NCBI GenBank assembly: GCA_947652115.1
Contig: OX393562.1
Location: 9,113,874-9,177,873, forward strand
Source: Blastomussa wellsi
Lineage: Eukaryota; Cnidaria; Anthozoa; Scleractinia; Plerogyridae
Direction of reading: 5' to 3'
Length of the DNA: 64,000 nucleotides
Shown: in pieces, positions 10,544 through 19,137 of the stretch
Layout: each line of letters starts with the position of its first letter
Numbering within the stretch: position 1 is the stretch's first letter
Notes under the pieces: model-generated
What the model was told of the DNA's origin: nothing
The model's input: the letters and a program-made list of their open reading frames with translations, nothing else
The model's database searches: none
Translations under genes and position numbers: made by a program

Positions 10544-11087
10544 ATGGCACCTATTGTCAGATCTTTACCGTCATACGTTAAAGACAGTCAACACGCACTT
10601 CAAATTTTTCGCGATTTCAATTTCCTGGGCGAAGACAAACTTATTTTCACAATGGATATTACATCTCTTTACACCGTCATCCCAAATGGCGAAGGTCTTC
10701 TAGCCCTCAAACATTTTTTTGATTTACGCACTGTTAAGGAACCAAGCTCGGAAACATTACTCCGCCTGGCTGAGTTAGTGTTAACACTCAACTGTTTTTC
10801 ATTCGCGAACAATTATTACAAACAAATCAATGGCGTGGCCATGGGTACAAAAATGGGACCCAGCTACGCCAATCTTTTCGTGGGCTACATTGAACACCAA
10901 TTTTTCAATCAATACAACGGCCCAAAACCTGAACTCTATCGTCGCTACGTTGACGACTGTATCGGCGCTACCTCTTCTACCAGAGAGGATCTTAATCAAT
11001 TTATAACCGCTGTTAATTCGTTTCATCCTGCCCTTAAATACACCTGGGAAATTTCCGATACTTCCTTAGCATTCCTGGATATCAAAG
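10544..11087 (+). pseudogene. PLE reverse transcriptase, 5' part
   Basis: Motifs in order are 'FTMDITSLYTVIPN' (about 10645-10685), 'NGVAMGTKMGPSYANLFVG' (about 10825-10885) and the catalytic 'RYVDDCIG' (about 10940-10965). All are typical of Penelope RT. The frame is open up to 'FLDIK', where the Ngaro-like element has inserted. The N-terminal finger region with the 'KADKG' block is absent here; it is seen in the fragment at 63563-63984. Confidence 0.85.
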
Positions 11088-11192
11088 CTCTCGTCTAAAT
11101 TCCCTCACCATTAAACACCCGTGCGCAAAAAACAAATGAACCAAAAAACATTCACAAGAAAATTGCGATCGTGCGCTCACTGGAGGCCGCAC
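11088..11192. repeat. Split direct repeat A1 of the Ngaro-like element
   Basis: This 105-bp terminal repeat starts CTCTCGTCTAAATTCCCT and ends GGAGGCCGCAC. It is nearly identical to A2 at 13327-13431. Confidence 0.8.
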
Positions 11193-11402
11193 AGTTTATT
11201 GATTGATTGACTTGCTGACAATAAACATACAAGACGATTCGATAATAAGAACAACAAGGCCTAGAATAATAATAAAGTACACTAGGACAGTACCAACGAG
11301 CATCCACAGGATGAAAAAACCTCACCGCGCTCGTTGCGGTAACAGAGAGGAAAAACCCCAGCCCCATGGATGGTACTGTCCGACCTGCTGGGCTCGGTCT
11401 TA
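11193..11402. other. Non-coding stretch between A1 and the recombinase
   Basis: It holds an AT-rich segment and a 'CCTCACCGCGCTCGTTGCGG' GC-rich stem-like segment. No gene is seen; it is probably the 3' untranslated part of the element. Confidence 0.4.
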
Positions 11403-12401
11403 TCAAATTCCTAATGATTTCGAAACAGACAGTAGGGATTGAAAATTGTCTTTAACATAACCATCTTTAGCATTTTCACTCAACCAACGACCATGTCTTT
11501 TAAAAAGTCGATCATTAATGCCCGCATTAGCGGCAGCGGTGGCTCCTCCGGCCCTGAGACTGTGAAGACTTATACAGGAAACGTCTGTTATGTCCTTAAA
11601 AGCGTCCTTAACGATCTCTCGGGCTCTGCTGTAGCTCAAGCCTTGACGCCGGACTTTGGAGGTGGATCTAGAAGACGATAAAGCCCTAAACAACGGCAGA
11701 TCCTCACCAAGGTCAATTTTTGCGGCAGCAATGTATTGCTCCAACGCCTTAACGGGGCAAGTGTCTTGATTCGACCGCGCGATTGCAACCCACGCCCCGT
11801 CACGAAATTGGTCTGTCTTGGACGATTCTAAAAATATAGACACGTAAGTAGGAAAAAATTTAATGTCACAAGCTCTTATGGAGCACAACTCACTGAAACG
11901 AAAAAAGCCAGCATAGCCTAAGAGACATAAAGCTACTGTCCTCAAATCCGACAAAGAAGCAGACTTATCTGAAATCTTTGAAGTTACAAGCGCTTTTAAC
12001 ATTTCGCTGGTGATGGGCTCTTTCTTTGCCTTCGGTTTTCCCAGAATTCTTTGGGACGCACTAACCATGGAAGAAACAATAGGATGATCAGAGACCTTCG
12101 GCAGACCGGCCAAGCGTTGAGCCCAATCGATACTGTAAGCAGCATTAAGTACAGGAGAAGGAGAATTAGCTTCAAAAATCAGGCACTGCAAGTAGGCCGC
12201 AACATGAAACGAATTGGCAGGCAAGTGGCGAAGACAGTAAGATGAAGCCCAAAGCTTCCAACGCTTAAACCCAGCCAAATAAGTACGAATGGTGCCTTCC
12301 GCTTTCGATGCAAGCACTGTTTCCTGGACGCGGCTAGCCAATGGCTGCAGATCATCAGGGAATGCGGCAAAGAATTCACACCACATCTCAGACTGGAACA
12401 C
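11403..12401 (-). CDS. Tyrosine recombinase of the Ngaro-like element
   Basis: An intact 332-residue frame. It has the phage-integrase fold signatures: the N-terminal SAM-like region ('TIRTYLAGFKRWKLWA'), the first catalytic Arg region ('GYAGFFRFSEL'), the 'SLHSLRAGGATAAANAG' box with His and Arg, 'FKRHGRW', and the nucleophile Tyr in 'KDGYVKDN'. In DIRS-like elements this enzyme integrates a circular DNA product, replacing the DDE integrase. It lies downstream of the RT gene, separated from it by a minisatellite and the A/B repeat junction. It is completely open, so it may still be functional. Confidence 0.85.
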   Translation of the reverse strand: MFQSEMWCEFFAAFPDDLQPLASRVQETVLASKAEGTIRTYLAGFKRWKLWASSYCLRHLPANSFHVAAYLQCLIFEANSPSPVLNAAYSIDWAQRLAGLPKVSDHPIVSSMVSASQRILGKPKAKKEPITSEMLKALVTSKISDKSASLSDLRTVALCLLGYAGFFRFSELCSIRACDIKFFPTYVSIFLESSKTDQFRDGAWVAIARSNQDTCPVKALEQYIAAAKIDLGEDLPLFRALSSSRSTSKVRRQGLSYSRAREIVKDAFKDITDVSCISLHSLRAGGATAAANAGINDRLFKRHGRWLSENAKDGYVKDNFQSLLSVSKSLGI

Positions 12402-12589
12402 ATCTGGAAAAAAGGAAAATTAAGAAAAGAACCGACAAACAGGCAAAAAGCGACCAATCAAAAATAAAGCATATAGGAACGAAAGCAAACAAACAGCAAT
12501 GAAAAATGAGGATAACAACAACAAGTTCGAGGGAAAGCTGGAAAATAACCTCTCCACAATAAAAGTTGCTTCCCGGTAAAATCTACATT

Positions 12590-13070
12590 TTGGTCACAGA
12601 TAGTCCAAAGCCACACGGCTGATAAAAGGCATCCCTATAAATATCTCAGGGCACAGATGGTCTTAGGTAAAAAACGATCCCATTAAGGTGAAAAAATCAT
12701 CCCTAATTATCAGGAGCATGGTCCGACTTAGGTGGAAAAACCATCCTTAGATATCTCCGGCACAGATGGACCGACTTGGGTGAAAAATCACCCCTAAACA
12801 ACTCGGGCACAGATGGTCCCGTTCAGGTGAAAAAATTACCCCTAAATATCTTGGGCGCAGGTGGTCCCACTCGGGTGGAAAAAATCACCCCTAAATAACT
12901 TGGGCACAGATGGTCCCACTCGGGTTGAAAAAATCACCCTAAAATATCTTGGGCACAGATGGTCCCACTCGGGTGGAAAAATCACCCCCAAATAACTTAG
13001 GCACAGACGGTCCCACTTAGTGTAAAAACCCTAGGAGTTCTGGGCTCAGATAGTCCCAATATAGACGGGC
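12590..13070. repeat. About 49-bp minisatellite inside the Ngaro-like element
   Basis: Eight or so tandem units share the core GGGCACAGATGGTCCCACTC plus GGGTGGAAAAATCACCC. The second core can form a small GGGTG/CACCC hairpin in every unit. Units nearer 12600 are more diverged, those near 12850-12990 most alike. It lies between the recombinase start and repeat B1. Confidence 0.85.
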
Positions 13071-13173
13071 GCAAATTGCCCCGATAATAACTAACTTATT
13101 ATGCAAGGAATCATCAAGAACTGAATCTGAAAAACAAAAGAATGTAAATATATAAAATAAAATAAAATCTATA

Positions 13174-13431
13174 AAATAAAAAATAAAAGCGAGTCGCCTC
13201 CAGAGAACACCAAGAGGATGAATTTGCATACGACCACTCCTAATATACTCTCCCGAGAGTCCCTTGATAGTTCATACCGACGAGAGAATATTTTTCCGCT
13301 AATTTTCAAACCGCGGAAAAATTCAACTCTCGTCTAAATTCCCTGACCATTAAACACCCGTGCGCAAAAAACAAATGAACCAAAAAACATTCACAAGAAA
13401 ATTGCGATCGTGCGCTCACTGGAGGCCGCAC
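13174..13431. repeat. Internal B1-A2 junction of the Ngaro-like element
   Basis: B1 (about 153 bp, to 13326) and A2 (105 bp, from 13327) meet head to tail at TTCAA/CTCTCG. Each matches one terminus of the element. Such junctions act as templates for restoring the ends during circular replication of this class. Unusually, it sits between RT/RNase H and the recombinase. Confidence 0.8.
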
Positions 13432-13600
13432 GGCCCCAAGAGTACAAAGAAAGGAAAAGAAAGAGTATATGAATAACAAAATACGTATAAACAAACAAAC
13501 GATCTAACCGAAAAGCGAAAAACAAAATATATTCAAGGAAGTAAATCAAGCAATAATAAAATCAGAAAAAAAATCTAACAGAGAAAATAATTCACAACCG

Positions 13601-15886
13601 TCAAAATCGAATCCTCAAAGCGAGCATTCTAAAACTTAGATCCTCGTTGCCAAAAATGCTATTACATCTGCCAGGAGTGAAAGCTTCTTTGCTTGACGGA
13701 ATATCCATCCAGCTAATGATAAAGTTAGAAAAATTAACGCCATCAGCACAAATCATGGGCCAGAAAGGAGCCGACTGCCACAAAGGAACAACAAGAGTTC
13801 CCAACGCCTTACAATTACGCATATGTAATAACACTCGCGGAATAAGGCAAACGGGCGGACATACAAAATTGTTCTCTCCTGCCCAGTCCATAACAAATGA
13901 ATCAATTCCTTCCGAACCTGGATTCCAAAATCTCGAATTAAATCCAGGAAGCTTAGCATTTAAGTAATTAGCAAAACGATCGATAGAGTGCGGACCCCAA
14001 ACCAAATCAATGTTTTGAAATGTGTTCCACGAAAGGCCCCAGTCATCGGAATCACAAATGCGGCTTAGAAAATCAGCCTTATCATTTTGAGTTCTTGGAA
14101 TCCACTCCATCTCTATCGAAATACCACGACTGCAACAAATGTTAAAGATGGACAACGCTTCAGACTGCAAGTGACCTTTGCTGCTGCCAGACGAAACAAT
14201 CCGGGGAACATTCTGATTGTCTGTGAACCATTTAACGGTTAATCCCGACAACTGATCGAGCAAAGATAGAAGAACAAATTTCACAGCCAAGATCTCTCGC
14301 AAAGTGGAACTCGTTCGCATCTCCTCGTCGGACCAAGTGCCTGACACTAAATCCTGGCCGCATTGAACGAAATAACCACCAAATCCAGTGTCACTTGCGT
14401 CAGAATAAACAACTCCCACAGCACTAGACTTTGGTGACATTGGCTTCCCATTAATGGAGTCGATGTTGCTTTGCCAAAAGGAAAGCTCGTTGCGAATCTC
14501 AGGGGACACGAACAGATGTTGATCCCAGGAGGTTCTCCGTTCGATAGCTGCATAACAATTTCTTGTCAACAATCTTGTAACATTACCCACAGCGCACGAC
14601 ATGGAAATAATCTGACCAGTAATTGAAGCAAGACCTCTAGTGGAGATAAAGTTATCTTGAAGACAAGAATCAATAGACGACTTAAGCTTGAGAATACGTT
14701 CTTCAGGAATAGCAATCAAACCCGTTTCAAAATCCAAGACCATTCCAAGAAAAACTAAGTTTTGCACAGGTTCCCAATTGGATTTTTCATCATTAGATGT
14801 AAAGCCGGCCGAAGCGAGATCTTTACGAACTTGAACACTGATATTCTTGGCGCTCTCGCGAGATAAATTTCCACCGATGCCATCGTCAAGATACGTCAAG
14901 GCTAAAAAGCCGCAGCCCCTCCAGAACTTAACTAACTGGCGCATAACTTTGGTAAAAATGTATGGCGCTGAAGTAAGACCAAAAGGCAACACCTTAAACT
15001 CGTAGAATTTCATGGCGCCGTCAACCGAAGGCCATTTGAACGACAGAAACTTCCTATGTTCTTCACAGATATCAATGTGATGATACGCCGATTTAAGGTC
15101 AAATGAAAACACAAACATACCAGGTGAAAACAGCTGAAGAACAGTTCTTAAATCTTCGTATTTGACAGACTTCTTCACAACAAATTTATTCAGATGAGAT
15201 AAATCCAAAATCAGACGTAGCTTTCCTGAAGACTGGACAGCAACATGTAATGGATTACAAAATTGAGGATAGTCTGAAACTTCTCTTAAACAACCACGAG
15301 ACATCAATTCTGAAATCGCCCCCTCCACAAAGCTATCTTGACGACGTGCAGAAGATCTATTTTCAATCGAATATGGCAAGGGAGTCTCCCGAAAAAGAAT
15401 CTTGTAGCCATTACGGATGATGTCTAGAACAAAGTCCGAAGCCTGAATGGTATCTTGCCAAAAAGAAGAGTTTGCACATAATTTCCCTTGAACAAAGCTC
15501 AAGCTCGATCCTTGGACATCCCGCTCAAATTCGCATGGTTCCAAACAGTCAAGGTTTGGATCCTGACGACAAAGGTTTATCTCTGGAATTACAGAAATTG
15601 GCCCAGTGACCTCGCTTGCCGCATCGAAAACATAAGTCGGAAGCTCTGGATGAATTGTAGGAGAATCGACTTTGAGGGCGAAAATAGCTAGAAGCTGAAG
15701 GAAAAGAGCCAAAAGAACTACCAGGTCTGGAAGCGCTGAAGGATGGCGGCGCAGAAGCCGAGGAAACTTTAGAACTGGTTTTTCTCTTTTTCTCTTGAAG
15801 TGTCTTAATCTTAACAGCGGCTCTCTTCTCTGCTTTTTTGATCTTCGAAGCGTCGGCCTCGTCGTCGGCCAATTCATCAGAAACAT
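13601..15886 (-). CDS. Reverse transcriptase-RNase H of the Ngaro-like element
   Basis: The frame is about 760 codons, though the start is uncertain because the first about 110 codons overlap gag. RT motifs are 'LRLILDLSHLN', 'FSFDLKSAYHHIDI', 'VLPFGLTSAPYIFTKV' and the catalytic 'YLDDGIGG'. The RNase H part shows 'VYSDASDTGFGGYF' and 'KWFTDNQN'. A C-terminal region with 'PRTQNDKADFLSR' follows. No in-frame stop is seen. It copies the element's RNA into DNA. The first third is duplicated at 22543-23510. Confidence 0.85.
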   Translation of the reverse strand: MFLMNWPTTRPTLRRSKKQRREPLLRLRHFKRKREKPVLKFPRLLRRHPSALPDLVVLLALFLQLLAIFALKVDSPTIHPELPTYVFDAASEVTGPISVIPEINLCRQDPNLDCLEPCEFERDVQGSSLSFVQGKLCANSSFWQDTIQASDFVLDIIRNGYKILFRETPLPYSIENRSSARRQDSFVEGAISELMSRGCLREVSDYPQFCNPLHVAVQSSGKLRLILDLSHLNKFVVKKSVKYEDLRTVLQLFSPGMFVFSFDLKSAYHHIDICEEHRKFLSFKWPSVDGAMKFYEFKVLPFGLTSAPYIFTKVMRQLVKFWRGCGFLALTYLDDGIGGNLSRESAKNISVQVRKDLASAGFTSNDEKSNWEPVQNLVFLGMVLDFETGLIAIPEERILKLKSSIDSCLQDNFISTRGLASITGQIISMSCAVGNVTRLLTRNCYAAIERRTSWDQHLFVSPEIRNELSFWQSNIDSINGKPMSPKSSAVGVVYSDASDTGFGGYFVQCGQDLVSGTWSDEEMRTSSTLREILAVKFVLLSLLDQLSGLTVKWFTDNQNVPRIVSSGSSKGHLQSEALSIFNICCSRGISIEMEWIPRTQNDKADFLSRICDSDDWGLSWNTFQNIDLVWGPHSIDRFANYLNAKLPGFNSRFWNPGSEGIDSFVMDWAGENNFVCPPVCLIPRVLLHMRNCKALGTLVVPLWQSAPFWPMICADGVNFSNFIISWMDIPSSKEAFTPGRCNSIFGNEDLSFRMLALRIRF

Positions 15887-16277
15887 ACTCTTGGACTGTG
15901 GCCCAGCCGAATTCCGATTTATCAGCTAGCTTGATTATTTTCTGTCTACTATTAATCAAAGAAATACCTTTGTTAAGTTCCTCCTTGGCTTTAGGAACGT
16001 TTCCGCTCTCCAAAGCTTTCAATGCTGTACCACTCGTCTTGGCCACTTTACGATTGAAACTAAACTGCTGCTCGTTTCCTTTTTTCTTGAACACGTAGGT
16101 GTCAGGTTGAAGGTCTGACGCTATTTGAACGGCCAAATCTGACTGCGCTTGAAGCAAATTGGTCTGGAGACCTTGAATTTGTGCGTTAACAGCGGTCAAG
16201 ATAGCATTCTTCTGAGCATCTAAAACAACAGTCAATTCAGGAGAAAGAGAGTCACCAGCTTCTTGTTCGCTACCCAT
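15549..16277 (-). CDS. Gag-like protein with CCHC zinc knuckle, Ngaro-like element
   Basis: I choose ATG 16277 ('MGSEQEAGDSL') because upstream codons belong to repeat B2. The protein is about 243 residues: a coiled-coil-like N-terminal half ('AILTAVNAQIQGLQTNLLQAQ'), a Lys-rich middle, a Ser-rich linker and the terminal knuckle 'CFRCGKRGHWANFC'. It overlaps the RT frame. The RNA-binding structural role is from family knowledge. The duplicate at 23173-23901 differs by about one residue. Confidence 0.75.
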   Translation of the reverse strand: MGSEQEAGDSLSPELTVVLDAQKNAILTAVNAQIQGLQTNLLQAQSDLAVQIASDLQPDTYVFKKKGNEQQFSFNRKVAKTSGTALKALESGNVPKAKEELNKGISLINSRQKIIKLADKSEFGWATVQEYVSDELADDEADASKIKKAEKRAAVKIKTLQEKKRKTSSKVSSASAPPSFSASRPGSSFGSFPSASSYFRPQSRFSYNSSRASDLCFRCGKRGHWANFCNSRDKPLSSGSKP

Positions 16278-16285
16278 GAAGACAG

Positions 16286-16438
16286 GAATAAAAAATAAAA
16301 GCGAGTCGCCTCCAGAGAACACCAAGAGGATGAATTTGCATACGACCACTCCTAATATACTCTCCCGAGAGTCCCTTGATAGTTCATACCGACGAGAGAA
16401 TATTTTTCCGCTAATTTTCAAACCGCGGAAAAATTCAA
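16286..16438. repeat. Split direct repeat B2 of the Ngaro-like element
   Basis: It runs from AAAAATAAAAGCGAGTCGCC to CGCGGAAAAATTCAA and matches B1. It marks the right boundary against the PLE. Confidence 0.8.
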
Positions 16439-17388
16439 TTTCTATCGAAGGCAACAGTTTATGCACCAGTGTGCACTACAAACCCACAGATTCTCATAGC
16501 TATTTGTTGTATTCATCTTCACATCCATCACATGTCAAGAATTCCATTCCCTATTCTCAGTTTCTTAGACTTCGCTGTCTTTGTAGTGACGACTCTGATT
16601 TTTCCTTAAAATCAGAGGAAATGTGCAATTTCTTCGACAAACGCGGCTATCCTGCTTCTGTTGTTCAAGCGGGCCATCATCGCGCCCAGCAAATTGATCG
16701 ACAGTCAGCACTACAAACGTCACAGAGAGAAAACAACGATAGAATTCCATTCACCCTCACATTTCACCCTCACAACCACGCAGTTAAATCCATCATTCTC
16801 AAAAACTTTAAATTACTTCAAAATGATCCCGACACTGGTAGAATCTTTTCGCAACCTCCATTAATTTCATTTAAACGCGACAAAAACATAGGTAACTTTT
16901 TAGTCAGAAGTGCATTCCAAACTAGTGATCAACCCGGAACTTTTAAATGCGCTCGCGCACGATGCAAAACATGCCCTTTCATTCACAACGTTGACAAAAT
17001 ATCGGGACCCAAGCGATCTATCAAGATCACTGATCATTTCACCTGTACCTCAGCCAATGCCATCTACTGTATAACTTGCACTCTTTGCAAAAAATTATAC
17101 ATCGGCGAAACAGGGAGACGACTTGGCGACCGATTCCGAGAACGCCTTCGTGACGTAGAGAAAGACGACAAAAATGCATCGAAACCGGTCGCGAGACACT
17201 TCAATCTCCCAAATCATTCTAAGCAACATATGGCAGTTTGCGGCCTTTCCCTTCACCAAGGAAACACGGAAAGCCGTAAAACTCTAGAACAAAAATTTAT
17301 TTTTCAAATCGGCACTCTTAATCCTCACGGTAAGTTTTCACGTTACCAGGCACCAGCCAATAGCGAAGCTCCATCTTTCTGTATATAA
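16439..17388 (+). pseudogene. PLE 3' part: RT thumb and GIY-YIG endonuclease
   Basis: From the Ngaro boundary the frame is open to a stop at 17386-17388. It contains 'YKPTDSHSYLLYSSSHP' (RT end) and a Cys-rich linker ('CARARCKTCPF', 'CTSANAIYCITCTLCKKLYIGETGRRLGDRFRERL') where the GIY-YIG catalytic block reads LYIGETGRRL with Arg following. Penelope endonucleases cut target DNA for target-primed insertion. The downstream half is complete, but the gene is interrupted upstream. The duplicate is at 24063-25012. Confidence 0.85.
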
Positions 17389-17516
17389 AAACACACGACG
17401 CACAATTCCTTGATTCGCTCCGACGAAGGGCTAACGCTCGAAACGTCAGCTCTTGAATCTCTTTACGGTGGCCAATTGACGTTATCAGCCCAGTTGATAA
17501 AACCAAATTATATATT
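17336..17516 (+). repeat. PLE terminal repeat with hammerhead-like core
   Basis: It matches 63372-63560 at about 90% by eye. It carries 'CCGACGAAGGGCTAACGCTC' followed by GAAACGTCAG at 17420-17449. This arrangement, core-stem II-GAAAC, resembles the hammerhead ribozymes known from Penelope terminal repeats, but the core has C where U4 is expected. Whether it cleaves cannot be judged here. Confidence 0.5.
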
Positions 17517-18369
17517 TACTAGTAACAAGTTGAATCAAGGTCGACTGGAAATGTGTGCTTTCATAATGAAACATATTAAATTGTTCCTTGAAGGCGATAC
17601 GGTATATCTATAGTTTTTTTCCCTTGTTTTGCTTTCTCCCTATTTTTTCTTCTCCCATAAGACGTGGCATGAGCTAGTCAAATGAAAACATTTCTGAAGC
17701 TGATATTTTAGGGAATTATGGGGTATTTTCAAGTTGCTACTGCTCCTAAACGAATATGGGAACCCCTCTTTTTCATTACAAAATTTAAATTCCCTTACGA
17801 TGAACAACAAATGGGCAAAGTTTCAACGAAAATCTATTGTCAGTTCTATTTCAGGGGAATGACCTTAATGAGTCTTAACATGTTCAAGAAAACAACGTGG
17901 CGACATGGGATACGGGGTACAGCTCATTCATTAGCATATCAAAGCGCGCGGCATTTCGAATAACATGGGAACATCAAAGTATACGACAATTTGATTGCGC
18001 TGCGTAAAATGTTTCAAATAACGATTACAGACGTAAAACGATTCGATAAGTAAAAAAAACATTCCCTTGCATTTCGTAGGAATCAACAAGAATAAACCAT
18101 ACGAATACTTCTGAAAACACTTCATGGGGTGGGCGGTATTCCATTCATTAACATATCAAAGCGTACGGTATTCTGAATAATATAGGAACATAATATCACA
18201 TTGATAGACGTAATATGATTCGAGAATTAGAAAAATTCGAATCCCAGCCTTTCCTAGGAATCAACAAGAATAAAAAATCATAAGAATACTTAAAACACAT
18301 CGAGGGATGGTAGGTATTCCGTTCGTTAATGCATCAAAGCGCGCGACATTCTGATTAATTGTATGGGGA
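17517..18369. other. Mav-D interior without a recognised gene
   Basis: It is AT-rich. From about 17893 it holds three or four diverged copies of a roughly 190-bp unit with 'TTCATTAACATATCAAAGCG' and 'GGCATTCTGAATAA' that continue into the inner end of the TIR (to about 18440). No coding sequence is recognised. Confidence 0.45.
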
Positions 18370-19131
18370 AGGGATAAGAGGTACACCTATTCATTAACGC
18401 TTTCAAAGCGCGTGGCATTCTGAATAGGGACATCAAAGCTCACAGCGCTAGGGTTACGGGTATAAATACTTCAGTATTTTAATTCCAAGTATGACAACTA
18501 AAGTTGGCGATGGAGTACGACAAAGATTTTGACGCTTTCATTTCACAAGCGCTTTTGGAAGTGGAGAGAGATCTTTCCCTTCCCAACAACTTGCTAGTTA
18601 ATTGATGGTACGCCGTTACCGATGATTAGAGAGGCAGTGAGACTAAAGAAGATAGAGGTCCGTTTAGACCGAAATTTCATGGCGCGAGTGCCGGCAAAAG
18701 TTATCAGGCACTCTAAGGAGCTGGTTCTTCGGAAGAGAGTTGCGGAACAGGAAGAGGTCATTTCTGCCCTCATGCATGTTTTAGCATCAGTTATTGAACA
18801 ACAATAACGAAACAAAAACGGCTCCTTTAGGAGTCACCACATGTCCTAAAAGCAATGATCAATAGATTATTTTATACTCTCTCCCCTTCATCCGCAACCA
18901 CCCACCTCGTTTGTAACTATTTTTGGACGCCTTGCGTTACGCACACGACCCAATTTGTGACACCAGGACTTGTTTGAGAATATAGTCTTTGTTTTTAACA
19001 TGAATTTGTTTGGTTTTTATTTGCCTGAAAAAATGGCGGACTCTCGTGAAAAAAAGGTCATGTGACCCAAACCCTGGATTCTGATTTTGGCGACGTCTAA
19101 AACCGCCCCCCCCCCCCCCACCCTTACTACT
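18370..19131. repeat. Right terminal inverted repeat of Mav-D
   Basis: It is the reverse complement of 7624-8374. The outer end contains a run of about 16 C before ACCCTTACTACT. The duplicate at 25994-26760 has about 21 C. Confidence 0.75.
18510..18807 (+). pseudogene. Small TIR-encoded protein, right copy
   Basis: ATG 18510 opens 'MEYDKDFDAFISQ' and reads to 'LPNNLLVN', where a TGA interrupts it. The same coding region then continues from about 18622 as 'REAVRLKKIEVRLDRNF' to 'ASVIEQQ' and a stop at 18807. GTATAAATA at about 18462 is a plausible TATA box. It is read outward. The lesion differs from the left copy, so the two copies decayed independently. Confidence 0.5.
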
Positions 19132-19137
19132 GACGAT

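Larger units (their letters stand above)
11088..16438 (-). mobile_element. Ngaro/DIRS-type tyrosine-recombinase retrotransposon
   Basis: The element has no LTRs but split direct repeats: A1 (11088-11192), B1 (about 13174-13326) directly joined to A2 (13327-13431), and B2 (about 16286-16438). Read on the minus strand the order is B, gag, RT/RNase H, A+B junction, tyrosine recombinase, A. Its ends interrupt the PLE reading frame without an obvious target duplication, as expected for recombinase-mediated insertion. Right-hand parts recur in the tandem duplicate (22543-24062). Confidence 0.8.
10531..17516 (+). mobile_element. Penelope-like element (PLE), split by a Ngaro-like insertion
   Basis: Left of the insertion, 10544-11087 encodes the reverse-transcriptase core. 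Right of it, 16439-17388 encodes the rest of the RT/thumb and a GIY-YIG endonuclease. Removing 11088-16438 puts the two parts in one frame. The RT N-terminus is missing, so the element is 5'-truncated at about 10531. The tail (17336-17516) matches a sequence at 63372-63560 and resembles the Penelope terminal repeat. It is nested in Mav-D. Confidence 0.8.
7624..19131. mobile_element. Mav-D: Polinton-like element with long TIRs inside a copia relic
   Basis: The two ends are inverted repeats of about 0.75 kb (7624-8374 and 18370-19131) that start AGTAGTAAGGG and end CTACT. That matches the AGTAG terminus of Mav-A. The flanking 6-mers are GATGAT (7618-7623) and GACGAT (19132-19137), a 6-bp target duplication with one mismatch, as expected of Mavericks. 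The copia gag lies to the left and the copia protease to the right. A PLE with a nested Ngaro element fills 10531-17516, so the original element was only about 4.5 kb and has no recognisable polymerase or integrase. I infer a non-autonomous Maverick relative. The duplicated copy of the right end is at 25994-26760. Confidence 0.6.

Noticed and set aside
12590..13070. CRISPR-like array
   Set aside because: Units are contiguous without unique spacers, in a eukaryotic retrotransposon; it is a minisatellite.
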